Position numbers and translations under genes: made by a program. The notes below the pieces were generated by a model. It saw only the letters and a program-made list of their open reading frames with translations. It did not search any database and was not told the DNA's origin. Shown one piece after another: positions 1 through 10,317 of a stretch of 64,000 bases of DNA. Origin of the DNA: Clostridiales bacterium (GTDB lineage: Bacteria > Bacillota > Clostridia > Lachnospirales > Lachnospiraceae); assembly GCA_021201535.1 (NCBI GenBank), contig JAJQEU010000126.1:1-64000 (forward strand), given 5' to 3'. Position 1 is the first letter of the stretch; the number at the start of each line of letters is the position of its first letter.

Positions 1-138
1 TTTCGCCTTTCTTATAATATATCTTATATGAAATTCCCGCAAGTGAAATAAATATAAATTGTAAATTTGGGATTGTACATCATATAAGTTATATGATAAG
101 ATATAACAAAATTATAATTTAAGAGGAGGATTTTTACT

Positions 139-1209
139 ATGGACAAGCTACTGATTCTGAACCCGGGTTCTACATCCACAAAGATCGCCTATTATGAGGA
201 TGAGAATCAGATTTTTGTGGAGAGCATCTCCCACTCCGCGGATGTGATCGCACAGTATGATCTGATCGTGGATCAGTATGAGTTCCGGAAGGACATGATT
301 CTGGATGTTCTGAAGGACAAGGGGGTGAAGCTGGAGGAACTGACCGGCATCGTTGCGCGTGGCGGACTGCTTCCGCCGGTGAAGGCGGGCGCTTACATCG
401 TCAATGATGATATGGTCTGGCAATTAAAGAACAAACCGGCCATGGAGCACGCTTCGAACCTGGGCGCTGTGATCGCGGAAGCAATCGCGACACCGCTCGG
501 CATACCGGCCTTCATCTATGACGGCGTGACCGTGGATGAGATGTGGCCGATTCTGAAGATCACCGGTCTGAAGGAAGTCACCAGAAAAGGCATCGGTCAC
601 AATCTGAACACCCGCGCGGCTGCCATGAAATACGCGCGCGAGCACGGCAAGGCTTACAGGGACTGCAAGCTGATTGTGGTTCATCTGGGCGGCGGTATCT
701 CCGTTACCCTGCAGTATGATGGCAAGGTTGCTGACATTATCAATGACGAGGACGGTCCCTTCGCTCCGGAGCGCTCCGGCAAGCTGCCGATTCAGTCCTT
801 CACAAGCTATTTCGGCGAGTCCGGCATGACTACGAAGGAAATGCTGAAAAAGCTGAAATCCAGAGGCGGCTTGGTGGCGCATCTCGGCGTGAACGACAGC
901 CGCGAGGTGGAGAAAATGATAAAAGCGGGCGATGAGAATGCGAAACTGATTTATGACGCCATGGCGCTCAATGTGGCGCGCTGTGTCGGTGAGGAGGCCG
1001 CGACCGTGGCCGGTGACATCGAGGGGATCGTGCTGACCGGCGGTATCGCGTATTCGGAATATTTCACCAGTGAAGTGAAAAAGAACGTGGAATGGATTGC
1101 GCCGGTGACCGTGTATCCGGGGGAGAACGAGATGGAGTCCCTGGCGCTCGGCGGACTGCGTGTCCTGCGCGGTGAAGAGGAAGCGAATACGTTTGTGCGG
1201 TCAGAGTAA
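139..1209 (+). CDS. buk: butyrate kinase
   Basis: ORF starts [22 protein letters not shown], typical acetate/butyrate kinase; HLGGGISV and [11 protein letters not shown] motifs; RBS aagaggagg upstream. Confidence 0.95.
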   Translation: MDKLLILNPGSTSTKIAYYEDENQIFVESISHSADVIAQYDLIVDQYEFRKDMILDVLKDKGVKLEELTGIVARGGLLPPVKAGAYIVNDDMVWQLKNKPAMEHASNLGAVIAEAIATPLGIPAFIYDGVTVDEMWPILKITGLKEVTRKGIGHNLNTRAAAMKYAREHGKAYRDCKLIVVHLGGGISVTLQYDGKVADIINDEDGPFAPERSGKLPIQSFTSYFGESGMTTKEMLKKLKSRGGLVAHLGVNDSREVEKMIKAGDENAKLIYDAMALNVARCVGEEAATVAGDIEGIVLTGGIAYSEYFTSEVKKNVEWIAPVTVYPGENEMESLALGGLRVLRGEEEANTFVRSE

Positions 1210-1314
1210 ACGCGAGCGTTTTGAAATCCGACTGCCTGCATGGCGGACAGGACAGGAATATGACGGTTTTGTTTGAGAACGGCAGGAAATCAAGACATAA
1301 CAGCATACAGGCAT

Positions 1315-1352
1315 TAACGGCATTCAGACTTCGGTCCGGGTGCCGTTTTTTA
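1315..1352 (+). terminator. rho-independent terminator after buk
   Basis: AACGGCA...TGCCGTT stem followed by T-tract (tgccgtttttt). Confidence 0.6.
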
Positions 1353-1374
1353 CTCCGTCATTTCCTTAATTTTT

Positions 1375-1407
1375 TAACCAGGATCGACAAAAACATTGAC
1401 CTGGTTA
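1375..1407. promoter_or_regulatory. inverted repeat taaccagg-N17-cctggtta upstream of the ara operon; candidate operator overlapping a -35-like ttgacc
   Basis: 8-bp perfect inverted repeat with ttgacc and tatatt elements nearby. Confidence 0.4.
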
Positions 1408-1448
1408 TGAATTTGCTATATTTTAGCAGTGGGGAGGTACGCATATAT

Positions 1449-3200
1449 ATGGCCAGCACAGCAAAAAAACGCTGTACCGGTATGGGAGAGAAGAAAATGA
1501 AACGAAATCAGACCAAAATAAAACAGGCAATCGCTGCCGGGCAGACAATTCTGGGCATCGAACTGGGCTCCACAAGGATCAAGGCGGTTCTGATCACATC
1601 CGACCACATGCTCGCGGCGCAGGGAAATCATACATGGGAGAACTGCCTGACGAACGGGATATGGACGTATTCGTTGAAGGACATATGGATCGGGATGCAG
1701 GCTGCCTATGCCGACCTGGCGCGGGACGTGGAAGAAAAATACGGAGAAAAACTGACAACCCTGGCGGCGATTGGCATCAGTGCCATGATGCACGGGTATC
1801 TGGTGTTTGATAAAAATGATGAGCTTCTGATTCCGTTCCGGACATGGCGGAACACGATGACGGAGGAGGCCGCGGATGCGCTGACGGATCTTTTTCAATT
1901 TAACATACCGCAGCGCTGGAGCATCGCCCATTTATATCAGGCGATTTTAACCCGGGAAGCACATGTGAGCCGGATCTGTTATCAGACGACGCTGGCGGGA
2001 TATGTACACTGGCAGCTTACAGGTCAGAAGGTTCTGGGAGTGGGGGATGCATCCGGTATGTTTCCGATTGACCCGGCAACCGGTCAGTTTGATGTGCTGA
2101 AAATGGAGGTGTTTGACGATCTGATTGTCAATACGATACACACGATGAAGCCGGGTGTCGGCGAAAAGAAGACAAATGCTAAGCGAATGTGCGCGGATGA
2201 TTCGATGGCTGCGGCGGCCGATCATACCATACCGTGGAAACTGGCGGATATTTTTCCGAAGGTTTTAAAAGCCGGTGAATATGCCGGTGTTCTGACAGAA
2301 GAGGGCGCGAGGCTTCTGGATCCGACGGGCTGTCTGCGGGCGGGCATTCCGTTCTGCCCGCCGGAGGGCGACGCGGGAACCGGAATGGTCGCGACGAACA
2401 GTGTAGGACGGAGAACCGGGAATGTGTCCGCCGGGACATCTGTTTTTGCGATGGTTGTGCTCGAACAGAATCTGGCAGAGGTTTACAGGGAACTGGACAT
2501 GGTGACAACGCCGGCCGGAGACCCGGTCGCCATGGTTCACTGCAATAACTGCACCTCGGATCTTGACGCGTGGATCGATCTGTTCCGACAGGTTGGCGAA
2601 CTGTTCGGTGTGGAGACAGACAACGATCTTCTTTACACTGCGCTGTACCGGAAAGCGCTGGAGGGAGATGCGGACGGCGGCGGCATTCTGGCTTATAATT
2701 ATGTGTCAGGCGAAGGAATCACGGGATTTGACGAAGGCCGCCCTCTGCTTGTGCGCCAGCCGGACAGCGCGCCTGATCTGGCGAATTTTATGCGGGCGAA
2801 CCTGTATTCGGCGGTGGCCACGCTGAAGATCGGGCTGGATATTCTGCTGAAACAGGAGGGCGTACGGGTGGATTCTATGCTGGGTCACGGCGGACTGTTT
2901 AAGACAGGAGAGGTCGGAGCGAAAATCATGGCGGCGGCGATGAACACGCCGGTTGCGGTCATGGAGACGGCAGGGGAAGGCGGCGCATGGGGAATCGCGC
3001 TTCTCGCAGCCTATATGCTTCATGTGAGAAACGGCGATGAGATGGCGTTGGGGGATTATCTGGAACGGCGCGTGTTCGCGCATTCGGAATGTTATGTGAC
3101 AGAACCCGACCCGGAGGACGTGCGGGGATTTGAGGCCTATATGGAGATGTATGTGAAAGGATTGTCCATAGAACGGGCGGCTGTGGAATCATTTCGATGA
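1449..3200 (+). CDS. FGGY-family carbohydrate kinase, likely ribulokinase-type (next to araD and araA)
   Basis: [16 protein letters not shown] phosphate-binding motif, [25 protein letters not shown]; start may be 1449 or 1497, not the ORF-track 1221. Confidence 0.85.
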   Translation: MASTAKKRCTGMGEKKMKRNQTKIKQAIAAGQTILGIELGSTRIKAVLITSDHMLAAQGNHTWENCLTNGIWTYSLKDIWIGMQAAYADLARDVEEKYGEKLTTLAAIGISAMMHGYLVFDKNDELLIPFRTWRNTMTEEAADALTDLFQFNIPQRWSIAHLYQAILTREAHVSRICYQTTLAGYVHWQLTGQKVLGVGDASGMFPIDPATGQFDVLKMEVFDDLIVNTIHTMKPGVGEKKTNAKRMCADDSMAAAADHTIPWKLADIFPKVLKAGEYAGVLTEEGARLLDPTGCLRAGIPFCPPEGDAGTGMVATNSVGRRTGNVSAGTSVFAMVVLEQNLAEVYRELDMVTTPAGDPVAMVHCNNCTSDLDAWIDLFRQVGELFGVETDNDLLYTALYRKALEGDADGGGILAYNYVSGEGITGFDEGRPLLVRQPDSAPDLANFMRANLYSAVATLKIGLDILLKQEGVRVDSMLGHGGLFKTGEVGAKIMAAAMNTPVAVMETAGEGGAWGIALLAAYMLHVRNGDEMALGDYLERRVFAHSECYVTEPDPEDVRGFEAYMEMYVKGLSIERAAVESFR

Positions 3201-3287
3201 AAGCGTCTGAAAGTTAATCACGTGTTTTTGTATTTCGGATACTATCTATATGGGTCAGTGATTTAGCGGAGGACAAGGAGAACAAAG

Positions 3288-3989
3288 ATGTTGGAGAATC
3301 TGAAAAAAGAAGTTTATGAGGCAAACCTGCTTTTGCCGAAATATCATCTTGTCACCTTCACCTGGGGGAACGTCAGCGGCATCGACCGGGAGCGCGGTCT
3401 TTTTGTCATTAAGCCCAGCGGTGTGGAATATGACAAACTGTCTCCGGAGGATATGGTCGTCATGGATCTGGAGGGACATCGGGTCGAGGGTCGGCTGAAT
3501 CCATCCTCCGATACGGCAACGCACCTTGTGCTCTACCATCGTTTCCCGACGATCGGGGGTGTGGCACACACGCACTCCTCCTGGGCGACAAGCTGGGCGC
3601 AGGCAGGGCGCGATATTCCCTGCTACGGGACGACCCATGCGGATTATTTTTACGGGGACATTCCCTGCGTGAGGAATCTGACGGAGTCTGAGATTGAGAC
3701 CGGATACGAATATCTGACCGGCATGCTGATCGCGGACGAATTTGCGGAACGGAAGAAGGATTATGAGGCGGTTCCGGCCGTCCTGTGTAAAAATCACGGT
3801 CCCTTTACCTGGGGGAGGAACGCGGGGGAAGCCGTTCACCATTCAGTGGTGCTGGAGGAATGCGCGAAGATGGCGGCGCGCTGCGAATGGCTGAACCCGG
3901 AGGTAAAACCGGCGCCGCGCGAACTGCAGGAGAAGCATTATGAACGAAAACACGGCGCAGACGCGTACTATGGGCAGCAGGAGGACTGA
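3288..3989 (+). CDS. araD: L-ribulose-5-phosphate 4-epimerase
   Basis: class II aldolase family: [51 protein letters not shown]. Confidence 0.93.
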   Translation: MLENLKKEVYEANLLLPKYHLVTFTWGNVSGIDRERGLFVIKPSGVEYDKLSPEDMVVMDLEGHRVEGRLNPSSDTATHLVLYHRFPTIGGVAHTHSSWATSWAQAGRDIPCYGTTHADYFYGDIPCVRNLTESEIETGYEYLTGMLIADEFAERKKDYEAVPAVLCKNHGPFTWGRNAGEAVHHSVVLEECAKMAARCEWLNPEVKPAPRELQEKHYERKHGADAYYGQQED

Positions 3990-3993
3990 TTAT

Positions 3994-5484
3994 ATGAAAA
4001 AGAAGATATATAAATTTTGGTTCTGCACGGGTTCGCAGGATCTGTATGGGGAAGAATGTCTGGCAAAGGTTGCGGAGCATTCCCGCATGATCGTGGACGC
4101 TCTGAATACCGGCGGAAATCTTCCGTTTGAGGTGGTTTTAAAACCGACGCTGATTACCGGTGAAATGATCCGCAGCGTTTTTAATGATGCGAATGCGGAT
4201 GAGGAGTGTGCAGGCGCCATCACATGGATGCACACCTTCTCCCCTGCAAAATCCTGGATTGCGGGTCTGCAGGAGTGCCGAAAGCCACTGCTTCATCTGC
4301 ACACTCAGTTTAACCGGGAAATTCCTTATGATACTATCGATATGGATTTTATGAATGAAAACCAGTCCGCCCACGGGGACCGGGAGTTCGGCCATATTTT
4401 TTCCCGTCTGAATCTGGAGCGGAAGGTGATCGTCGGACACTGGTCGGATGATGCGGTGCAGGAAAAGATCGCTTCCTGGATGCGCACGGCTGTCGGCGTG
4501 ATCGAGAGCAGGCATGTCCGCGTGATGCGTGTGGCAGATAATATGAGAAATGTGGCGGTGACGGAAGGAGATAAAGTGGAGGCGCAGATCCGTTTCGGAT
4601 GGGAGGTAGACGCTTATCCGATCAATGAGGTCGCCGCAGAGGTGGACGCTGTGTCGAAGGGTGCCGTAGACGCGCTTGTGGAGGAGTATTACAGTCAGTA
4701 CGAGATTCTTCCGGATGGCAGAGATGAGAAGGAGTTCCGCAGACATGTAGCAGAGCAGGCTGCGATGGAGATCGGTTTTGAAAAGTTCCTGACAGAGCGG
4801 GATTATCATGCCATCGTGACGCATTTCGGCGATCTCGGCAGTCTGAGGCAACTGCCCGGACTGGCGATCCAGCGGCTGATGGAAAAGGGATACGGATTCG
4901 GCGCGGAGGGCGACTGGAAGACAGCCGCCATGGTACGCATCATGAAACTGATGACACAGGATGTGAAGGACGCAAAGGGAACTTCCTTTTTTGAGGATTA
5001 CACTTATAATCTCGTGCCGGGAAAAGAAGGTATCCTTCAGGCGCATATGCTGGAGGTATGTCCGAGCGTTTCGGACGGTCCGGTCAGTATCCGGGTGCAG
5101 CCGCTCTCCATGGGCGAGCGTGAGGATCCGGCCAGACTGGTGTTTACATCGAAGACCGGTCCGGGTGTGGCAGTGTCACTGATCGATCTGGGAAAGAGGT
5201 TCCGGCTGATCATCAACTCGGTTGACTGTAAGAAGACAGAGAAGCCGATGCCGAAGCTTCCGGTGGCAACGGCCTTCTGGACGCCGCGGCCGAGCCTTGC
5301 GGTCGGAGCTGAGGCGTGGATTCTTGCGGGCGGCGCGCATCACACGGCGTTCAGCTATGACCTGACCGCGGAGCAGATGTGTGACTGGGCGGATGCGATG
5401 GGAATCGAAGCAGTCGTGATTGATCAGGATACGACCATCCGCCGGCTAAAAAATGAACTGAGATGGAATTCTCTGTATTACTGA
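3994..5484 (+). CDS. araA: L-arabinose isomerase
   Basis: MKKKIYKFWFCTGSQDLYGEE N-terminus, WMHTFSPAKSWIAGL, GGAHHTAFSY; RBS aggagg before ATG 3994. Confidence 0.96.
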   Translation: MKKKIYKFWFCTGSQDLYGEECLAKVAEHSRMIVDALNTGGNLPFEVVLKPTLITGEMIRSVFNDANADEECAGAITWMHTFSPAKSWIAGLQECRKPLLHLHTQFNREIPYDTIDMDFMNENQSAHGDREFGHIFSRLNLERKVIVGHWSDDAVQEKIASWMRTAVGVIESRHVRVMRVADNMRNVAVTEGDKVEAQIRFGWEVDAYPINEVAAEVDAVSKGAVDALVEEYYSQYEILPDGRDEKEFRRHVAEQAAMEIGFEKFLTERDYHAIVTHFGDLGSLRQLPGLAIQRLMEKGYGFGAEGDWKTAAMVRIMKLMTQDVKDAKGTSFFEDYTYNLVPGKEGILQAHMLEVCPSVSDGPVSIRVQPLSMGEREDPARLVFTSKTGPGVAVSLIDLGKRFRLIINSVDCKKTEKPMPKLPVATAFWTPRPSLAVGAEAWILAGGAHHTAFSYDLTAEQMCDWADAMGIEAVVIDQDTTIRRLKNELRWNSLYY

Positions 5485-5492
5485 AATCCGGT

Positions 5493-5641
5493 TATAGTAA
5501 ACGTCAAAAATATTTGACGTTTACTATAAATATTATGCACACGATCGCGCAAGGAATGGCTGCTGAGGCAGCCCGCGATCGGCGCAATAGGAAACGACTT
5601 AAGTCGTTTCCTATAATTACGAAACGCCCGCAATGCGGGCG
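5493..5641 (+). repeat. multi-hairpin intergenic repeat, copy 1 (complete)
   Basis: 16-bp palindrome tatagtaaacgtcaaa/tttgacgtttactata; cgatcgcg...ggctgc-tgag-gcagcc...cgcgatcg nested stem; 28-bp perfect palindrome ataggaaacgactt/aagtcgtttcctat. Confidence 0.75.
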
Positions 5642-5706
5642 TCCCGGTTTATTCATGCAAGGTATGTAAGTGATCTTTAACGTATCAGATGGTGTATCGG
5701 TTTCGT

Positions 5707-6852
5707 CTAATCGGCAGCCTGTGTTACCTCATATTCTTTTCCGGTCTCCAGAAAATCCCACATGAAGTCCGGAATCTCATCAATCGTGCCCGACATGCTC
5801 CAGGCAGAGAGCTCCTCCGCGTGATCCATATATTCATCTACATTTTCCTGTGTGACAAGGACATCCGGCGAATAAGTGATTTCCGGAACCTCTTCTCCCT
5901 GGATCAGCGCGTATGCCTGCATCACTGCGTAATAGCCCTGCAGAATCGCGTAGTCATAGGAATCGGCGTACAGTTTTCCTTCTTCTACCTGCTGCAGTGC
6001 GACCAGATTGCCGTCCAGTCCGACAACGATGGTGCCGTCCTCACCGGCCACCAGACCGTTTTCTTCCAGCGCCGTGATCACACCTACAGCCATCAGGTCA
6101 TTCAGACAGATGACAGCATCAATGGACTCGGATGTGTGAGCCTGAATGATATCGGACATAGTACTGACGGCTTCGTCCTGATCGTAGTTCGCGCTCTGTG
6201 AATCAATCTCAACGATCCCGTCATATTCGGCGATGGCTCTCTCTACACCTGTGGTTCTCTGTTGGGAAGAACTGGCGCTGTCTACACCTCGGATCACGAC
6301 GACATTTCCCTCGCCGCCCAGCTTCTCGATCACGCTGATGGCCAGATTATACGCAATCTCTTCATAATCCGTGCCGATAAAATTCGGCATATATTCGCTG
6401 ACGTCATCGCCCCAGACGTTATCGATTTCAGTGTCGACTGTCACAAAAGGAATACCGGCGTCGTGGGCTGCCTGCACGGCCTGTGTCTCACCGCTGGAGT
6501 CATTGGCGGTCAGGATGAGTGCGTCTATGCCGGAGGAGATCAGATTTTCGCATTTGGTAATCTGACCGTCCACATCGGTCTCGGTTGTCGTGTTATCCAC
6601 TTTTACCGTAATCCCCAGCTCCTGTCCGGCCATGACCGCGCCGTAAGCCATATCTTTAAAGTGTGAGTTTGTCGCAGTTTTCAGGACGATTCCGACCGAA
6701 ATATCGGAATCCGCTGTTTCCGTACCCGTCTCTGATGTCGCATCTGAAGCAGAGCCGGATGTGTCTTCGCTGTTGCTGCCGCAGGCTGTCATGCTGATTG
6801 CCATCAATCCGGCGAGCAGAACGGCAGATAATTTTAGTTTTTTCCTCCTCAT
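5707..6852 (-). CDS. sugar ABC transporter substrate-binding lipoprotein (type I periplasmic-binding fold, RbsB-like)
   Basis: lipobox LMAISMTACGSN; DISVGIVLKTATNSHFKDMAYGAVMAGQELG; CLNDLMAVGVITALEENG. Confidence 0.9.
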   Translation of the reverse strand: MRRKKLKLSAVLLAGLMAISMTACGSNSEDTSGSASDATSETGTETADSDISVGIVLKTATNSHFKDMAYGAVMAGQELGITVKVDNTTTETDVDGQITKCENLISSGIDALILTANDSSGETQAVQAAHDAGIPFVTVDTEIDNVWGDDVSEYMPNFIGTDYEEIAYNLAISVIEKLGGEGNVVVIRGVDSASSSQQRTTGVERAIAEYDGIVEIDSQSANYDQDEAVSTMSDIIQAHTSESIDAVICLNDLMAVGVITALEENGLVAGEDGTIVVGLDGNLVALQQVEEGKLYADSYDYAILQGYYAVMQAYALIQGEEVPEITYSPDVLVTQENVDEYMDHAEELSAWSMSGTIDEIPDFMWDFLETGKEYEVTQAAD

Positions 6853-7169
6853 AAATACAATCCTCCTTCCTTAATAAAACCGGGTGTACAGTCATTTGTA
6901 ACTGTACATTTTTTATAAGACTTTTTATGTATATTTAATTATAGCAGTATTTTTTGTTAGCTTTATACATGATATTAATATAAGATTTCCCGATATTGCA
7001 TAAAAGTATCCATGCGGCATTGTGAAAAAAGACGAAATAAAAACATTTGGGATACAGAATTTTTTATAGACATCCCCGGAATGCTGTTGTACAATTGTAA
7101 CACAACAAAGGCGACATATAAGGGAAAAACATTCTGTCAGTCTGATACTGTAAAACGGGGAGAAAAACC

Positions 7170-8138
7170 ATGAGTACATTTGAATTTGACGTGGTCGCAC
7201 TGGGCGAACTGCTGATCGATTTTACAGAAAACGGCGAGAGTCCGCAGGGAAATCCGCTTCTGGAGGCGAATCCGGGCGGCGCGCCCTGCAATGTGCTGGC
7301 GATGCTGTCCAGACTGGGAAAGAAAACCGCCTTTATCGGGAAGATCGGGAAGGATTCCTTTGGCAGACAGCTTCGGGAGGCGGTACGGGACTGCGGGATC
7401 AATGTGCGCGGTCTCGTGGAGGATGAGAAGATTCATACGACGCTTGCCTTCGTCCATACACTGCCGGACGGAGACCGGGAGTTCAGCTTCTTCCGGGATC
7501 CGGGCGCGGACATGATGCTTCGGCGGGAGGAGATTGCGGAGGACCTGATTCGCGGCGCGAGGGTTTTTCATTTCGGAACGCTCTCCTCGACGCATGAACC
7601 GGCGCGGGAGGCGACCCGTTATGCGCTGCGGACGGCGCAGGAGAGCGGATGCCTGATCTCGTTTGACCCGAATCTGCGGGAACCGCTGTGGGGTTCCATG
7701 GAGGATGCGCGGCGGGAGATCGAGTATGGTCTGACCGCGTGTGATATTTTAAAGATTTCCGACAATGAGGTGGAATTTCTGACCGGGACGACTGATTATG
7801 AAAAGGGAGTGGCAATGCTCCGCGGGAGATTCCCGCTGCCGCTCGTTTTTGTGACGCTCGGAAAGGCAGGAAGCATGGCGTTTTACAGAGATCTGACTGT
7901 AAAAGCGGAACCGTTCCCGCAGGAGCATACGATCGAGACGACCGGTGCGGGAGATACATTCGCGGCCTGTGCGCTGAACTATATTCTGGAGCATGGGAAG
8001 GATGATCTGACGGAGGCACAGCTGCGCGAGCTTCTGACCTTCGCGAACGCGGGGGCTTCTCTGATCACCACGCGGAAGGGAGCGCTGAAGGTGATGCCGA
8101 CCGCGGAGGAGATATGGGGTCTGATTCGGGAGAGATGA
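7170..8138 (+). CDS. PfkB-family carbohydrate kinase, probable fructokinase
   Basis: VVALGELLIDF N-terminus, NPGGAPCNVLAMLSRLG, GAGDTFAACALNYIL PfkB signature. Confidence 0.92.
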   Translation: MSTFEFDVVALGELLIDFTENGESPQGNPLLEANPGGAPCNVLAMLSRLGKKTAFIGKIGKDSFGRQLREAVRDCGINVRGLVEDEKIHTTLAFVHTLPDGDREFSFFRDPGADMMLRREEIAEDLIRGARVFHFGTLSSTHEPAREATRYALRTAQESGCLISFDPNLREPLWGSMEDARREIEYGLTACDILKISDNEVEFLTGTTDYEKGVAMLRGRFPLPLVFVTLGKAGSMAFYRDLTVKAEPFPQEHTIETTGAGDTFAACALNYILEHGKDDLTEAQLRELLTFANAGASLITTRKGALKVMPTAEEIWGLIRER

Positions 8139-8271
8139 GTGTCCTGAGAAACTGTTTTGGGTGGATGAACGGAAACATAAATCGTAAATCTGATTCGAGA
8201 AGACGCGCTACAAGGCAGAGATACGATGCTGATTTGTAAAGCTGCGTTGCCGCAGAAAAAGGAAACAGAGT

Positions 8272-8838
8272 ATGTCTAAGAAAGAGGAAATATATAATAA
8301 GGATTATCAGAACCGCATGAATCGCTATTATGATGAGTTCAAATGGCTTTATATGGAACTTTATCAGGATCAGTACGCGGCTTTTCATGATTTGTGTGAC
8401 GACCTGCACGCGTATTTTCAGGCTCGGGAGACAGATTTAAAAGAACGGGATTGCGAAAGGAGCGCCGATCCGCAGTGGTACAGGGGAAATGACATGCTGG
8501 GCATGATGCTCTATGTGGATGCCTTTGCGAAGGATCTGAACGGCGTCCGTGAGAAGATTCCGTATTTTAAATCCTGCGGGGTGAATTATATCCATCTGAT
8601 GCCTTTGCTGGATTCGCCCGAGGAGAAAAACGACGGCGGCTACGCGGTTTCTGATTTTCGCAGAGTGAAGCCGGAACTCGGGACGATGGAGGACCTGAAG
8701 CGTCTGGCAGAGGAATGTCATGAACAGGACATCAGTCTCTGTCTCGATTTTGTCATGAACCATACGTCTGAAGAGCATGAGTGGGCGAGACGTGCGAAAG
8801 CGGGGGAGAGAGTATCAGAACCGTTATTTTTTCTATGA
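8272..8838 (+). pseudogene. amylosucrase-like GH13, N-terminal half (frame-disrupted)
   Basis: WYRGNDMLGMMLYVDAFAKDLNGVREKIPYFKSCGVNYIHLMPLL...CLDFVMNHTSEEHEWARRAKAG; continues in another frame near 8805-8815. Confidence 0.8.
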
Positions 8839-10288
8839 CAATTATGATATTCCGGCACAGTTCGAGCGGACGGTGCCGCAGGTATTTCCCACGACGGCTC
8901 CGGGGAATTTTACGTGGAATACGGATACCGGAAAGGTGGTCATGACGACGTTCTATCCCTATCAGTGGGATTTGAATTACGGGAATCCGACTGTTTTCCG
9001 GGAGATGGTGGGGAATATGCTGTATCTGGTAAACCAGGGCATCGATATCATCCGTCTGGATGCGGTTCCGTATATCTGGAAGCAGCCGGGGACCAACTGT
9101 CGGAATCTGCCGCAGGTGCATAATATCGTCCGTATGATGCGTATCATCTGCGAAGTGGTCTGCCCGGGTGTGCTGCTGCTGGGCGAGGTAGTGATGGAAC
9201 CGGACAAGGTGGCGCCGTATTTCGGAACGGTGGAAAAACCGGAGTGTCATATGCTCTACAATGTGACGACGATGGCCTCGCTCTGGCATACGGTGGCGAC
9301 AAAGGATGTGCGTCTGCTCCGTCGGCAGATGGACATCATGCATGCGCTTCCGAAGGAGTATGTGTTTCAGAATTATCTGCGCTGCCATGACGATATCGGA
9401 TGGGGACTGGATTACCCGTTTCTCCGAAGCTTCGATATGGAAGAGGTTTCCCATAAGAAGTTTCTGAATGATTTTTTTACCGGAAAGTATGAGGAGTCGT
9501 TTGCCAGGGGCGAGCTTTACAATGACAGTGAGGAGTTGGGGGATGCGAGACTATGCGGAACAACGGCTTCTCTCTGCGGAGTGGAGAAGGCGGTGGATGA
9601 GAATAAGGATGGGCGAGTGGCAGCAGTCGGCGAGGGTTCTGACAGTATGACGGGAATGGTCATCGACGGGACAGACGGAGATATTTCGAATCGCGTGTCT
9701 GGCGGGAGGCATGGCACTATACCGAATCCGAAACCTGGAATTGTTGCGGACGGTGCGTTGAATCTGGCCGTTCGCTATGATCTGACGCTTCATGCCTTTA
9801 TGCTGGCACAGTCCGGGATTCCCGTGATATACAGCGGAGATGAGATCGGGGAGACGAATGATTATTCCTACCATGACGAACCGAAAAAACGGGATGATTC
9901 GCGCTATTTACACCGCGGAGCTTTCCGGTGGGATCTGGAAGAAGCACGTCACAGGGAGGGCAGTGTTCAGCAGAGGATTTTTGACGGCCTTCGGCAGATG
10001 GAACAGATTCGGAGCAGTCATGATGTCTTTCGAGCTGTCGCTGATGTGTGGACGGTGGATACATGGGATGATTCCGTCCTCGGCATTATTCGCAGCGGTG
10101 CCGGACAGAAACTGGTGACTCTCTATAATTTCAGCGGTCAGGACAGGATCGCGTGGATCAATGAGAATGACGGGATGTACACGGATCTGCTGTCCGGCAG
10201 CCGGATGGAGGCGAAGGGCGTTTGGATGCCGGCGTTCGGATGCCGCTGGCTGCTGCGGGATCGTGATGTCTGTGAAGCAGGCAGATGA
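8777..10288 (+). pseudogene. amylosucrase-like GH13, C-terminal half (frame-disrupted)
   Basis: REYQNRYFFYDNYDIPAQFERTVPQVFPTTAPGNFTW...GIDIIRLDAVPYIWK...LLLGEVV...HDDIGWGLD; start codon of this ORF is probably not real, homology begins near 8815. Confidence 0.8.
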
Positions 10289-10317
10289 AATGATTATGGA
10301 AAGGAACGTATAGAATT

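Noticed and set aside
4138-5046. 302-aa minus-strand ORF opposite araA
   Set aside because: Antisense to L-arabinose isomerase; no family signature.
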